Notes: generated by a model not told the origin, from the letters alone. Shown: positions 25,601 to 34,095, counted from the first letter of the stretch. The stretch: DNA of 44,129 nucleotides from CAVDAL01 sp963606965 (GCA_963606965.1 CAVDAL010000086.1:1-44129), one strand, 5' to 3'. Made by a program: numbers and translations.

Positions 25601-26321
25601 GCCTTATATTTCTTTTTATAATGCTGGACTTTCAAAGCAAGACAGAAAGCGCATTGAAGATATGTTTCGCTCTGGCGAGTTGCGGACTATTGTTTCTACC
25701 AGCGCTTTTGGTGAAGGAATAGACATTCCAGATGTTGAACATGTTATCTTATTCCATGTTCCATATAATGATGTTGAATTTAACCAGATGGCAGGCAGGA
25801 TTGGTCGCGACGGGCGTGACGCATATGTTCACCTGCTTTTTAGCGCAAATGATGCAAAGATAAATGAAAAGATTCTGCATTCATATGCTCCGGGGCGCCA
25901 AGATATGGTTGCGCTATATCGCGCATTGATGAAGCTTAATGAAAAAGCAACAGAGCAAGGCGGCACATCATTTTCTATCACCAATGCTGAGCTTTCTGAA
26001 ATGGCTCATTCAATGGACAAAAGTGCTCATATTGAGCCAAGTGCTGTTTCGACTGGCGTTTCAGTTTTTAGAGAGCTTGGCTTTTTGCAGACTAGCGGGC
26101 AAAGTGTTTCAAGAAGAATTTCAATGGTGGATTCTCCAAAACAAATGAGCCTGGATTCTTCTGTTCGATATCAAGAAGGATGCGAAGAAATCGCCTCATT
26201 TTCCCAGTTCAAGACATGGGTATTGACTTCCACGAGTAAAGAGTTGCTTGAACGCTTCAATCGTCCTATTCTTCCTATGAATCCTGAAAGTATTTTTGAG
26301 CATGGAGCTCAGCATGAATAA
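22611..26321 (+). CDS. RecJ exonuclease - HIRAN domain - RecQ-like helicase fusion
   Basis: A 1236-residue fusion. Residues 1-590 are RecJ, a 5'-3' single-strand DNA exonuclease: FGDFDVDGITATT (about residue 90), VDCGIS, DHHEPGD (about 172), NAAGRMGDA, and the DHHA1 part with GVKGIVASRIAKKY and YGGHLAAVGITL. Residues about 608-700 resemble a HIRAN domain (VVGVSFEGRQ, RQKDNEYDANAIAV, IGFLNRYLAAQLAP), a module that binds DNA ends. Residues about 735-1236 are a superfamily 2 helicase, RecQ-like: Walker A ATGRGKS (about 775), VVDEAHHIGQS (about 878), TAVTATASDEQ and QMAGRIGRDGRDA. The ATG at 22611 avoids reading through the secF terminator. RecJ and RecQ act together in end resection in other bacteria, so the fusion makes functional sense. 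rel overlaps its stop by 8 nt. Confidence 0.92.
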   Translation: MKLLEENLKFNVLNVDKTQEEDLAKSCSISNLTARILLSRNISTPQDVQIFLNPDIDRDWNDPAIIPGLIEVADVLQQAILDNKKILVFGDFDVDGITATTVCVRGLREFGANVSGMIPHRYEEGYALTDAAMQRAMRVYDPDLIVTVDCGISCGNEVEYLLENKVDVLITDHHEPGDSVPECVPVADPKLEKDNPSGDLAGVGVALKLIQVLGERFGKPQFWRELTEFAAMGTIADLMDLTTENRALVAYGMNRINNFPRPCIVELSRVCGVNPQDISSNRLSYSLIPRLNAAGRMGDAQVAYDLLMADDSQSAQKASAALEEINNERKKAEQQLLEQVEEKLEQEFNDEEVIVVAGVGWHEGVKGIVASRIAKKYKRPTLIFTIDGKSSRGSGRSYGNINLFSLVSECSDLFERYGGHLAAVGITLDTKHLDELRQRLCKSLREQGIAPGLDAVDADAFVSLDECNVENFLELDRLQPFGHSNPVPVLAVRRVLLEQRKAVGKGKNHFSFYADDGVSCIPGISFNVEDIESALECESMCDILFEPLVDEWRGRHNSKLFAKKIGTRSGVEQEITAAQELTDSLLENAESLCDTSEYAGIANEDSFNTKVVGVSFEGRQEFLNDLAVGAKLKIVRQKDNEYDANAIAVTKEDGTQIGFLNRYLAAQLAPAIDGGQEYEAEVTAITGTQEQESLLEEQKNLGVNIRIFKPGAANAEEQIAAQNERLAQTKTKMRSLGKDELEEYIRKALIGEHDLRSAQAQTLEYLDAGKSTLTVMATGRGKSLIFHLHAAKMALLQNKASIFVYPLRALVADQAYHLQDVFERFGLRVCVLTGESELCERENYFAGLQNGTIDIVLTTPEFLTIHADLFARTGRIGFLVVDEAHHIGQSRAGNRPAYTKLHYALEQLGNPLTLAVTATASDEQAKQICQILNIEKLVLDPSIRSNMHIEDYRDLKTRNNYLAHIVSSGQKCIVYVNSRDKSIDLTRFLRKKLPTLAPYISFYNAGLSKQDRKRIEDMFRSGELRTIVSTSAFGEGIDIPDVEHVILFHVPYNDVEFNQMAGRIGRDGRDAYVHLLFSANDAKINEKILHSYAPGRQDMVALYRALMKLNEKATEQGGTSFSITNAELSEMAHSMDKSAHIEPSAVSTGVSVFRELGFLQTSGQSVSRRISMVDSPKQMSLDSSVRYQEGCEEIASFSQFKTWVLTSTSKELLERFNRPILPMNPESIFEHGAQHE

Positions 26322-28575
26322 GCAAAATGATGGCGCTGATGTTGCAGCGCAAGAAGATTATTTTCAAAAACTAAAAAATATTGCAGCAACATATTTAAGT
26401 GATGAAGAATGTTCTGTTCTTCAACAAGCTTATGTTTTTGCGAGCGAAGCTCACAGTGGGCAATTCCGCAAATCTGGCGAGCCTTATATCATTCACCCCG
26501 TGGAAGTTGCTTGCATTTTGGCAGACTTGCATATGGATACAGAAACTCTTGTTGCAGCACTGCTTCATGACACAGTTGAAGATTGTGATGTGACTTTAGA
26601 TGATGTGCGCGATATGTATGGCAGTGATGTTGCAGAACTTGTAGATGGCATTACAAAAATCACGCAGATTGAAGTAAGTTCTTTGACTGAATCACAGGCT
26701 ATAAACTTGCGCAAAATGCTTGTTGCGATGAGCCATGATGTTCGTGTTATTGTTATTAAGCTTGCAGACAGGTTGCACAATATGCGCACTTTAATGGCTT
26801 TAAAAGAGGACAGGCGCATTTTCAAGGCCAAAGAGACGATGGAAATTTATGCTCCACTGGCGCACAGGCTTGGCATGAATTCAATCAAGTGGGAACTTGA
26901 AGATTTGTCATTCTTTTATTTGGAGCCGCAAAAATATCAGCAAATCCAAAAGATGGTAAATGAAACTCGTGTAGCACGCGAGAAATATATGAATGAAGTC
27001 ATCGAGCTTTTGAGTAAAGAACTTGAATCTGTTGGCTTGCATGCAAAAATTTATGGACGCCCAAAGCATCTTTATTCCATCTATCAAAAGATGACAAATA
27101 AGGGTAAGGATTTTTCCGAGATTTATGATTTGATTGCTTTGCGAATAATTGTTGATACAATCCCAGAATGTTATAGCAGCCTTGGGGCTGTCCACAATTT
27201 GTGGCACCCAATGCCTGGGCGTTTTAAAGACTATATTGCAATGCCAAAATTTAATATGTATCAATCTTTGCATACAACTGTTATCGGTCCTGCTGGTAGG
27301 CCGCTTGAAATTCAAATCCGCACAGTTGAAATGCATCATTACAATGAATATGGCATTGCAGCGCACTGGCGATATAAAGATAAGTCTTCATCAAGCAAGT
27401 CTTCTAAAGCATTTGACGACCGCCTTGATTGGCTGCGTGAAATGCTTGATGAACAGCTTGCAACAAATGACTCGCGTGAATTTTTGGATGTCTTGCGCTA
27501 TGACTTGTTTGATAGTGAAGTCTTCGTTTTTACTCCAAAAGGTGAAGTTATAAATTTGCGAGCAGGCTCAACGCCGCTTGATTTTGCTTATGCAATTCAT
27601 ACAGAAGTTGGCAATCATTGTGTTGGCGCAAAAGTTAATGGCAATATTGTTCCGCTGACTTACCAGCTTGTGATGGGGGATAGAGTCGAGATTTTGACGC
27701 AGAAGAATGCGTCTCCTTCACATGATTGGTTAAGCATTGTTAAAACTCCTTCTGCGCGTTCAAAGATCAGAAGTTATTTTTCAAGAGCGAACAGAAGTGA
27801 TGACCTTGTGCGCGGCCGCGACATGCTTGGAAAAGAATCACGCAAGGACGGAATTGGAATATCTTCAACAAAGAGCATGCGTGCTTTGCAACAGATTGCT
27901 GAAGAGCTTAATTATTCAAATGCTGATGAGCTTTTTGTTGCTATTGGTTCAGGCAAGTTGACGGCGCGTCAGATTGCAAATAGAATCTTGCGCGTTTTAA
28001 ACAGAACTGCAAGCCAAGAGCAAAAAACGCAGGTGGCAGTTCCAAACTTGAATTTGACTTCTGGCACAGATTTGCAGACTGTGCAGCGTAAAAAGCGCAA
28101 GAAATATAACAATACTACTGGCGTTGAAGTCAAAGGCATTGAAGATGTTTTTGTGCGCCTTTCAAGGTGTTGTAATCCTGTGCCAGGCGATGAAATTATT
28201 GGCTTTATTACGCGTGGCAGGGGAGTTTCTGTTCATAGAGCAGATTGCCCGAATGCAAAAGATTTGCAACAAAATCCAGAGCGAATTATTGAAGTCTGTT
28301 GGGAAAAGGATGTTGAAGTTTCATTCCAGGTTGAAATTTTTGTTGAAGCAATCGACCGCATGCATTTGCTTGAAGATGTCTTGGTCTTTTTAGGGCATCA
28401 GGGTGTGAATATTATTTCATGCAATGCAACAGCTCATAAAGATGATATTGTGGAAATGCGCTTCCTTTTTGAAGTGTCTGGAACAGAGCGAATTGAACAA
28501 ATTTTGAGAGATATTTTAACGATTGATGGCGTCTTTGGTGCAAAGCGCATGTTGCCGAATGCGTCATCAAAATAG
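26314..28575 (+). CDS. rel: Bifunctional (p)ppGpp synthetase/hydrolase, RelA/SpoT family
   Basis: A 753-residue stringent-response enzyme. It carries an HD hydrolase domain (ALLHDTVEDCDVT near residue 86, intact metal-binding His-Asp), the synthetase domain (GRPKHLYSIYQKM near 249, YDLIALRIIVDT near 271, and FKDYIAMPKFNMYQSLHTTV), a TGS domain from about 404 (VFVFTPKGEVINLRAG), and a C-terminal ACT domain from about 668. With the HD site intact it should both make and break (p)ppGpp, as Rel does in Actinomycetota and Firmicutes. The ATG at 26314 is preferred because GGAG lies at 26304-26307. It overlaps the RecJ-fusion stop by 8 nt, and the hydrolase gene starts 8 nt after its stop. Confidence 0.96.
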   Translation: MNKQNDGADVAAQEDYFQKLKNIAATYLSDEECSVLQQAYVFASEAHSGQFRKSGEPYIIHPVEVACILADLHMDTETLVAALLHDTVEDCDVTLDDVRDMYGSDVAELVDGITKITQIEVSSLTESQAINLRKMLVAMSHDVRVIVIKLADRLHNMRTLMALKEDRRIFKAKETMEIYAPLAHRLGMNSIKWELEDLSFFYLEPQKYQQIQKMVNETRVAREKYMNEVIELLSKELESVGLHAKIYGRPKHLYSIYQKMTNKGKDFSEIYDLIALRIIVDTIPECYSSLGAVHNLWHPMPGRFKDYIAMPKFNMYQSLHTTVIGPAGRPLEIQIRTVEMHHYNEYGIAAHWRYKDKSSSSKSSKAFDDRLDWLREMLDEQLATNDSREFLDVLRYDLFDSEVFVFTPKGEVINLRAGSTPLDFAYAIHTEVGNHCVGAKVNGNIVPLTYQLVMGDRVEILTQKNASPSHDWLSIVKTPSARSKIRSYFSRANRSDDLVRGRDMLGKESRKDGIGISSTKSMRALQQIAEELNYSNADELFVAIGSGKLTARQIANRILRVLNRTASQEQKTQVAVPNLNLTSGTDLQTVQRKKRKKYNNTTGVEVKGIEDVFVRLSRCCNPVPGDEIIGFITRGRGVSVHRADCPNAKDLQQNPERIIEVCWEKDVEVSFQVEIFVEAIDRMHLLEDVLVFLGHQGVNIISCNATAHKDDIVEMRFLFEVSGTERIEQILRDILTIDGVFGAKRMLPNASSK

Positions 28576-28583
28576 GAGTAAAA

Positions 28584-29225
28584 ATGAATTTTAAATGCAT
28601 TCCTGTTGGAGCTTTAGACACAAATTGTTATTTGCTTGAAGATAGTGGGGAGCTTGTAATAATTGACCCAGGTGCGCAGGCTGACCGCATTTTACAAGCT
28701 TTGGATGGCGCAGTTCCAAAAGCAATCATTGTGACACATAGGCATTGGGATCATATTTCAGCAATTCCAGAACTTTTAGCAGAATTTGATATTCCAGTTT
28801 ATGCCAGTGAAAAGGATGCAGATGCAATTTGCGATTCTGGTGAAGATGGGAATAGATCACAAAGTGCATTAATGAGGCGATATCTTCCTGGCGCGTGTGA
28901 AATTGAAAAGATTGACAAGCGTTTGAATGAAGGCGATATCATAAAAGTTGGCAATTTAAATTTGCATGTTATTGAAACTCCAGGGCATTCCATTGGTTCA
29001 ATTTGTCTTTATTGTCCTGAAGCGCAATTGATGTTCACAGGCGACACACTTTTTGCTGGTGGTTCATGTGGCAGGACAGATTTTCCAACAGGAAGCATGG
29101 ATGATATGCAGCAAACTTTAGCTACAAAATTTGTTGATATTGCCGATAATATTGCTATTTATCCGGGTCATGGACCACGTTCAAGTTTTTCTGCGGAACG
29201 ATTAGCAAATTCTCAGTTGCATTAA
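28584..29225 (+). CDS. Metallo-beta-lactamase-fold hydrolase, glyoxalase II-like
   Basis: A 213-residue cytosolic hydrolase of the glyoxalase II/YcbL group. Metal-binding motifs are complete: THRHWDH (residues about 52-58), TPGHSIGSI, FTGDTLFAGGSCGRTDF and YPGHGPRS. The opening FKCIPVGALDTNCYLLEDSG and IIDPGAQADRI are typical. It lacks the extra C-terminal substrate-binding domain of true glyoxalase II, so the substrate is open. TAGGAG precedes the ATG. It often sits next to rel in Gram-positive genomes. The tRNA-Asn promoter overlaps its last codons. Confidence 0.9.
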   Translation: MNFKCIPVGALDTNCYLLEDSGELVIIDPGAQADRILQALDGAVPKAIIVTHRHWDHISAIPELLAEFDIPVYASEKDADAICDSGEDGNRSQSALMRRYLPGACEIEKIDKRLNEGDIIKVGNLNLHVIETPGHSIGSICLYCPEAQLMFTGDTLFAGGSCGRTDFPTGSMDDMQQTLATKFVDIADNIAIYPGHGPRSSFSAERLANSQLH

Positions 29226-29244
29226 TCAAAGTTTGCGCTATACT
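29217..29244 (+). promoter_or_regulatory. Promoter of tRNA-Asn
   Basis: TTGCAT (29217-29222) and TATACT (29239-29244) are 16 nt apart, about 20 nt before the tRNA. The -35 lies in the final codons of the upstream hydrolase gene. Confidence 0.65.
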
Positions 29245-29264
29245 ACCATCTTGTGTTCAGGCAT

Positions 29265-29339
29265 TCCTCGGTAGCTCAACGGCAGAGCCCTCGGCTGTTA
29301 ACCGAGTTGTTGTAGGTTCGAATCCTACCCGGGGAGCCA
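29265..29339 (+). tRNA. tRNA-Asn (anticodon GTT)
   Basis: The acceptor arms TCCTCGG and CCGGGGA pair with one G-T. The D stem is GCTC/GAGC, the anticodon stem CTCGG/CCGAG, and the loop CTGTTAA gives anticodon GTT at 29297-29299. The T loop GGTTCGAATCC is standard, and CCA (29337-29339) is encoded. Confidence 0.97.
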
Positions 29340-29348
29340 GTTAAATTC

Positions 29349-29379
29349 AAAGCCGCCTTCAAAAGCGGCTTTTCTTATT
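29349..29379 (+). terminator. Rho-independent terminator after tRNA-Asn
   Basis: AAAGCCGC (29349-29356) and GCGGCTTT (29365-29372) pair around an 8-nt loop and are followed by TCTTATTTTT. It separates the two tRNA genes, so tRNA-Val probably has its own start, though no clear promoter is seen. Confidence 0.85.
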
Positions 29380-29438
29380 TTTGCTGCAAAGCTGGCTGTT
29401 TTATTTGAGCATGTTTGGCAGCTGCAGCAGTTTTATTC

Positions 29439-29513
29439 GGGCGATTAGCTCAGCGGGAGAGCGCTGCCTTCACACGGCAGAGGCCACTGGTTCGAAACCA
29501 GTATCGCCCACCA
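29439..29513 (+). tRNA. tRNA-Val (anticodon CAC)
   Basis: Acceptor arms GGGCGAT/ATCGCCC pair perfectly, the D stem is GCTC/GAGC, the anticodon stem CTGCC/GGCAG, and the loop TTCACAC gives anticodon CAC at 29471-29473. The T stem-loop is CTGGTTCGAAACCAG, and CCA (29511-29513) is encoded. CAC reads only GTG, so another valine tRNA must exist elsewhere. Confidence 0.97.
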
Positions 29514-29634
29514 TCTTTTTAAATCATTTTGATTAACCTTTATTTTGCTTTATGCATGCTTGTAGTTGCGCGGCTGTGTATGCGCTCTTGCCGCACGTGC
29601 TTTCATTCGCGGCTAATTGTGCTGGTTAAAACGT

Positions 29635-29640
29635 TACAAT
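29635..29640 (+). promoter_or_regulatory. Possible -10 element giving a leaderless mRNA
   Basis: TACAAT ends 7 nt before the ATG at 29648, so transcription would begin at or next to the start codon. No ribosome binding site is present upstream and no clear -35 is seen. The stretch 29514-29634 between tRNA-Val and this site holds nothing else recognised. Confidence 0.45.
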
Positions 29641-29647
29641 TGCACTC

Positions 29648-31723
29648 ATGATTCTGCAAGCTCATAAAATCACTAAATCATTTGGCAGCCGAGTTCTTTT
29701 TGAAAATGCTTCATTTAAGCTAGAAGAACACGACCGCCTTGCTCTTGTTGGCCCAAATGGCGCTGGCAAAACAACTTTAATGAACATAATTGCTGGTGAA
29801 GATTCGCCAGACTGCGGCGATGTTATTTTGGCACGCGGCGCAAAGCTTGGCTATCTTGAACAAGAATCAATTGAAATGGAAGGCCGCAGCGTTTTAGAAG
29901 AAGTTATGTCTTCTGTTGCAGATATTTCTGCTTTGGGTCAGCGCATTGAAGAAATTGAAGAGCAACTAGCAAATGCTGATGAAGAAGAACATCAAGCGTT
30001 GCTTGATGAATATGGCAGACTGCGTTCCAGGTTTGAAGCGCGCGATGGCTATAACTTGGAAGCTTTGGCGCGTCGCGTTTTGTTCGGCCTTGGCTTTCAT
30101 GAAGAAGAAATAATGCAAAGCACAGACGCATTCAGCGGCGGTTGGCAAATGCGCATTGCGCTTTCAAAGCTGCTTTTACGTCAGCCTGATGTTTTATTGC
30201 TAGATGAACCAACAAACCATCTTGATTTGGAAAGCGTGCGTTGGCTTGAAAACTTCTTGCAAAGCTATAGCGGCGCTGTTCTTGTTGTTAGTCATGACCG
30301 TGCATTCATAGATAGCATGGTTAACAGAGTTGCAGAAATTGCAAATGGTGAACTCATTTTATATACAGGCAATTATTCATCATATATAAAGCAGCGTGAA
30401 GAACATCGTGCACAGCTTCTTGCAATGAAGGAAGCGCAAGATAAAGAGATTGCGCATATGGAAGCTTTTGTTGAAAAATTTAGATATAAAGCAACAAAAG
30501 CGAAGCAAGTTCAAGATCGTGTGAAAAAGCTCGAAAAAATTGAGCGTATTGTTATTCCTGAAGAAAAGAAAAAGGTTAAATTTTCATTCCCGCAGCCGCA
30601 GCGCACAGGTGACAATGTTGTGCACATGGAAGGAATTTCAAAATCTTTTGACAGCAAGCATGTTTATACAAATTTCAAGTTTGATATTTGGCGTGGGGAC
30701 AAAATTGCTCTTGTCGGGCCTAATGGTTCAGGCAAGTCTACGCTTTTGAAGATGCTTGCAGGTGTTTTGCAACCAGACAGTGGCAGCATTACATATGGCA
30801 CGCATGTTGAATTTTCATATTTTGCACAGCATCAGCTTGAAGAACTTGACCTGCGCAATACTGTTTTTCAAGAACTTGACAAAGCAGCGCCCGGTTGGAC
30901 TCAGTCGCAGGTGCGCAACTTGCTTGGTGCATTTTTGTTTACAGGCGATGACGTTGACAAAAAGGTTGCTGTTTTATCTGGTGGTGAAAAGTGCCGCCTA
31001 GCTTTAGCAAAAATGCTTGTTCGCCCAATGCCTTTGCTTTGTTTAGATGAACCAACAAACCACCTTGATATTGCTTCTGCTGATATTTTGGAACAAGCGC
31101 TGAAAAGCTTTGAAGGCACTATTGTTTTGATTACACACGACAGGCATTTGATTCGCAGCGTTGCAAATAGAATTGTACATATCGACGCAGGTGAAGCAAC
31201 TGTTTATGATGGTGACTATGATTATTATTTATACAAATCTGGTCAGACTGATATAAACGGCAAAGAACTGGCTGAAAATACATCTTCAAACAAGAAGATG
31301 TCAGTGCATCCTGATGATGCTCGTGCGGGTAATGCAGCGAATAAAGGCGACAGTACAAAAGTTCCTGTGAACAAAATGGGTGCGCGTGCGAATGCTGGTG
31401 CACAAACAAAAGGCTCTGCTCCAAAAACTAAAGAACAAAAGCGCGCAGAAGCACAAGCAAGAAATAAAGCATATCGTCTTTTGAAAAATGAACGCGCACG
31501 TCTTGCTGAAGTTGAAGAACAAATGCAACATGATGAAGCAAGATATAATGAATTGATGGAATTGATGGCTGACCAATCTTTGTATGATGACAAGGAAAAA
31601 TTCGATCAAGCAATGTCAGAATATAATGAATTAAAAGTGCGAATTCCAGCTTTGGAACAAGAATGGCTAGAGCTTGTTGCTACAATAGAAGCTGAAATGA
31701 AACGATGCGAAGAGGACTTATGA
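29648..31723 (+). CDS. ABC-F family ATPase (ribosome-associated, Uup/YdiF type)
   Basis: A 691-residue soluble protein with two ABC domains and no membrane segment, the mark of ABC-F factors that bind the ribosomal E site. Domain 1 has Walker A GPNGAGKT (near residue 37), signature FSGGWQMRIALSKLL and Walker B VLLLDEPTNHLD. A basic linker with KFRYKATKAKQVQDR is followed by domain 2 with GPNGSGKST, LSGGEKCRLALAKML and LLCLDEPTNHLD. Residues about 600-690 form a coiled coil, as in Uup and YdiF. It has no Shine-Dalgarno site and may be leaderless. The stop shares ATGA with the next gene. Whether it confers antibiotic tolerance cannot be told. Confidence 0.93.
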   Translation: MILQAHKITKSFGSRVLFENASFKLEEHDRLALVGPNGAGKTTLMNIIAGEDSPDCGDVILARGAKLGYLEQESIEMEGRSVLEEVMSSVADISALGQRIEEIEEQLANADEEEHQALLDEYGRLRSRFEARDGYNLEALARRVLFGLGFHEEEIMQSTDAFSGGWQMRIALSKLLLRQPDVLLLDEPTNHLDLESVRWLENFLQSYSGAVLVVSHDRAFIDSMVNRVAEIANGELILYTGNYSSYIKQREEHRAQLLAMKEAQDKEIAHMEAFVEKFRYKATKAKQVQDRVKKLEKIERIVIPEEKKKVKFSFPQPQRTGDNVVHMEGISKSFDSKHVYTNFKFDIWRGDKIALVGPNGSGKSTLLKMLAGVLQPDSGSITYGTHVEFSYFAQHQLEELDLRNTVFQELDKAAPGWTQSQVRNLLGAFLFTGDDVDKKVAVLSGGEKCRLALAKMLVRPMPLLCLDEPTNHLDIASADILEQALKSFEGTIVLITHDRHLIRSVANRIVHIDAGEATVYDGDYDYYLYKSGQTDINGKELAENTSSNKKMSVHPDDARAGNAANKGDSTKVPVNKMGARANAGAQTKGSAPKTKEQKRAEAQARNKAYRLLKNERARLAEVEEQMQHDEARYNELMELMADQSLYDDKEKFDQAMSEYNELKVRIPALEQEWLELVATIEAEMKRCEEDL

Positions 31724-32406
31724 ATATTAGCACTTGGCAAATAATTGAAATTGTTTTGATGATAATTGCATTTATTCCTGCAATTGTTTTGCATGAATGT
31801 GCACATGCTTATGCTGCATATAAGCTTGGCGACCCGACAGCAAAGCGTGCTGGCAGGTTGACGCTAAACCCAATAAAGCATGTTGACCCATTTGGATCAA
31901 TCTTGTTGCCTGCTGTTTTGATTTTGGGTTCTTCGCTTGCCGGTGGTTCAGGTATTGTTTTTGGATATGCAAAGCCTGTGCCTTACAACCCAAATTATTT
32001 TAAAGATATTCGCAAAGGTGAACTTATTGTTGGCTTAGCAGGACCTGCGGCAAATTTGGTTATGGCTGTTATTGGCGCTATTATTGCTTATCTAGCAAGC
32101 TATTTATATATAGTTTCACCAACTGCAGCAGTATATGTTTGCTATTTTGGTCAATATTTCTGTACGCTCAATTTGTGCTTATGTTTCTTTAATATAATCC
32201 CTTTGCCACCATTAGACGGCAGTTCAATTATTGCGCTTTTCTTGTCAAACAAAGGCTTGCAAACATATTATCGCATTCAACAATATTCAATGTGGATTTT
32301 GATTATTGTTGTAATTATTTTGCCTTATCTAACAGGCATAGATATTATTGGCGGATATTTGCAATTAACAGCTGGCAATTTAGCCAACTTGCTTTTGAGT
32401 TTTTAG
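31720..32406 (+). CDS. M50 (site-2 protease-like) membrane metalloprotease
   Basis: A 228-residue polytopic protein with the zinc-binding HECAHA motif (HExxH) in the first membrane segment and PLPPLDGS near the third, which supplies the Asp ligand. GLAGPAANLVMA is also typical of the group. It is the short form without a PDZ domain, so its role in intramembrane cleavage is likely but the substrate is unknown. The ATG at 31720 overlaps the ABC-F stop by 4 nt, with AGAGGA just upstream. It is the first of a run into scpA, scpB and rluB, an order common in Gram-positive bacteria. Confidence 0.92.
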   Translation: MNISTWQIIEIVLMIIAFIPAIVLHECAHAYAAYKLGDPTAKRAGRLTLNPIKHVDPFGSILLPAVLILGSSLAGGSGIVFGYAKPVPYNPNYFKDIRKGELIVGLAGPAANLVMAVIGAIIAYLASYLYIVSPTAAVYVCYFGQYFCTLNLCLCFFNIIPLPPLDGSSIIALFLSNKGLQTYYRIQQYSMWILIIVVIILPYLTGIDIIGGYLQLTAGNLANLLLSF

Positions 32407-32431
32407 ATAGTTATTTTTCAGGAGTTTTTGA

Positions 32432-33253
32432 GTGTCATATCGTGTAAAAACAGAAAGTTTTGAAGGTCCATTTGACCTTCTTTTGCATCTTGTTTCGCGC
32501 CAGAAAGTTGACATTGGTGCAATTTCAATCACTGAAATTGCAGACCAATATTTGGCAGAAGTCGAACACATGAAGGAATTCGACTTAGATGTTGCAAGCG
32601 ATTTTTTGGTGGTTGCTGCAACGCTTTTAAATATTAAAGCAGCATCGCTTATTCCATCAAATAAAGAAGAAGTTGAACTTGATGACGACTTTGCAGATTT
32701 AACGCCAGAGCAAACTCGCGACATTTTGGTTGCACGTCTTGCAACATATAAGCAATTCAAAAATGCTGGCGCTGCTCTTGCTTCAAGATATGAATCTGAA
32801 GCTCATATGCACCCGCGTCATGCTAGTCTTGAGCCTGAGTTTTTGGGCTTGATGCCAGATTATTTGCAAGGCATGACATTGCATGGCTTGGCTGTAATCT
32901 GCGCTGATCTTGCAATGCGCCGCGACACTTTCTTGCTTGAAGCAGAACATATTGCTGCTGTTCCAATTTCTATGGAAAAACACCTGGAAGGCATTTATAG
33001 CGTCATCAAAAATAGGCACCGCCGTTGCTTTAGTGACCTTGTTGGTGAAAATCCATCACCTGAAATTGTGGTTGTTACATTTTTAGCAATCCTTGAGCTT
33101 TACAAGCGCGGAGTCATCAGCGTTTCACAAGAAGAAACTTTTGGTGAAATGGATTTAGTCATGGAAGATGACGCGCCAGAAATTATAGATTTTTCTGTTC
33201 CTGACTGGGGAGCCCCAGAAGAAGAGGAGGACATAGACAATGCAACGCTCTGA
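32432..33253 (+). CDS. scpA: Segregation and condensation protein A
   Basis: A 273-residue kleisin subunit that bridges SMC heads in the bacterial condensin. The N-terminal SMC-binding part (ESFEGPFDLLLHLVSRQKVD, ISITEIADQYL) and the C-terminal winged-helix part (FLAILELYKRGVISVSQEE) are both clear. Translation starts at GTG 32432 with CAGGAG at 32419-32424. The 3' end overlaps scpB by 14 nt. SMC itself is not in the window. Confidence 0.95.
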   Translation: MSYRVKTESFEGPFDLLLHLVSRQKVDIGAISITEIADQYLAEVEHMKEFDLDVASDFLVVAATLLNIKAASLIPSNKEEVELDDDFADLTPEQTRDILVARLATYKQFKNAGAALASRYESEAHMHPRHASLEPEFLGLMPDYLQGMTLHGLAVICADLAMRRDTFLLEAEHIAAVPISMEKHLEGIYSVIKNRHRRCFSDLVGENPSPEIVVVTFLAILELYKRGVISVSQEETFGEMDLVMEDDAPEIIDFSVPDWGAPEEEEDIDNATL

Positions 33254-34094
33254 AGAAGACGCATATCTATTAGGAGCAATAGAAGCTTTGCTTTTTGTTT
33301 CAGATGAACCTGTTTCAGCTGCAAAGTTGGCAGGCATTCTTGAAATCAAACCAAGCCAAGCAGACAAGCTTTTGACTCAGCTTTCTGCAGAATATAAAGA
33401 TGAAGAACGCGGCATGCAGCTGCGTGAAGTTGCAGGTGGCTGGCGCTTTTATTCGCACCCTGCATATCATGAAATTATTGAAAATTATGTTTTGTCATGG
33501 GATACTCGCAAGCTGTCTCAAGCTGCATTGGAAGCCTTGGCAATTATTGCATATCACCAGCCTGTCACTCGCAATGGCATAAATGCTGTTCGCGGTGTTA
33601 ATTCTGAAGGCGTTGTTTCTTCATTGATTGAAAAAGGCTTTGTGCGCGAACTCGGTCGTGAAAAGGGTCCTGGCGCTGCAATTTTATATGGAACTACCAG
33701 CGCTTTTCTTGAACGCTTTGGCTTAAAGAGCATCAAAGATTTGCCGCCACTGGAAGATTTTGCAATCGATGAAGAAAGCCGCGAATATATTCGTGAACGT
33801 CTTGGTGGCAACAGAACAGATGAAGGTCAAGATATCAGCTTGGAAGATGCTGAAAAAGATGGCGATGAATATATTTCATCTTTGCGAGTTTCAATTCTTA
33901 ATGAAGACGGAACAGCTGCTGTGCAAGAAGTTGACCATGGCGATGATGAACGCGTCGACGACGCAGAAGCTATGGCAGACATTATCATGAGTTCTATTAC
34001 CCAAAAAGCGGATGATTCAGCTCTTCCAATTTCAGATGAAATGCTTGAAATGGAAGATGAAGAAGATAACGGCGACCCAGTCCCTATAGATTAA
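33240..34094 (+). CDS. scpB: Segregation and condensation protein B
   Basis: A 284-residue partner of ScpA with two winged-helix domains: LLGAIEALLFVSDEPVSAAKLAGI at the N-terminus and SQAALEALAIIAYHQPVTR with IRGVNS-like AVRGVNSEGVVSSLIE in the middle. Residues about 190-284 are an acidic tail rich in Asp and Glu, longer than in many ScpB proteins. AGGAGG at 33225-33230 is an ideal binding site 9 nt before the ATG. rluB starts 1 nt after the stop. Confidence 0.95.
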   Translation: MQRSEEDAYLLGAIEALLFVSDEPVSAAKLAGILEIKPSQADKLLTQLSAEYKDEERGMQLREVAGGWRFYSHPAYHEIIENYVLSWDTRKLSQAALEALAIIAYHQPVTRNGINAVRGVNSEGVVSSLIEKGFVRELGREKGPGAAILYGTTSAFLERFGLKSIKDLPPLEDFAIDEESREYIRERLGGNRTDEGQDISLEDAEKDGDEYISSLRVSILNEDGTAAVQEVDHGDDERVDDAEAMADIIMSSITQKADDSALPISDEMLEMEDEEDNGDPVPID

Positions 34095-34095
34095 A

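Noticed and set aside
26908..27366. 152-codon minus-strand frame inside rel
   Set aside because: It is antisense to conserved synthetase motifs, with no start signals and biased composition.
29265..29513. Integration site at the tRNA pair
   Set aside because: No integrase, duplicated tRNA end or foreign genes are found on either side.
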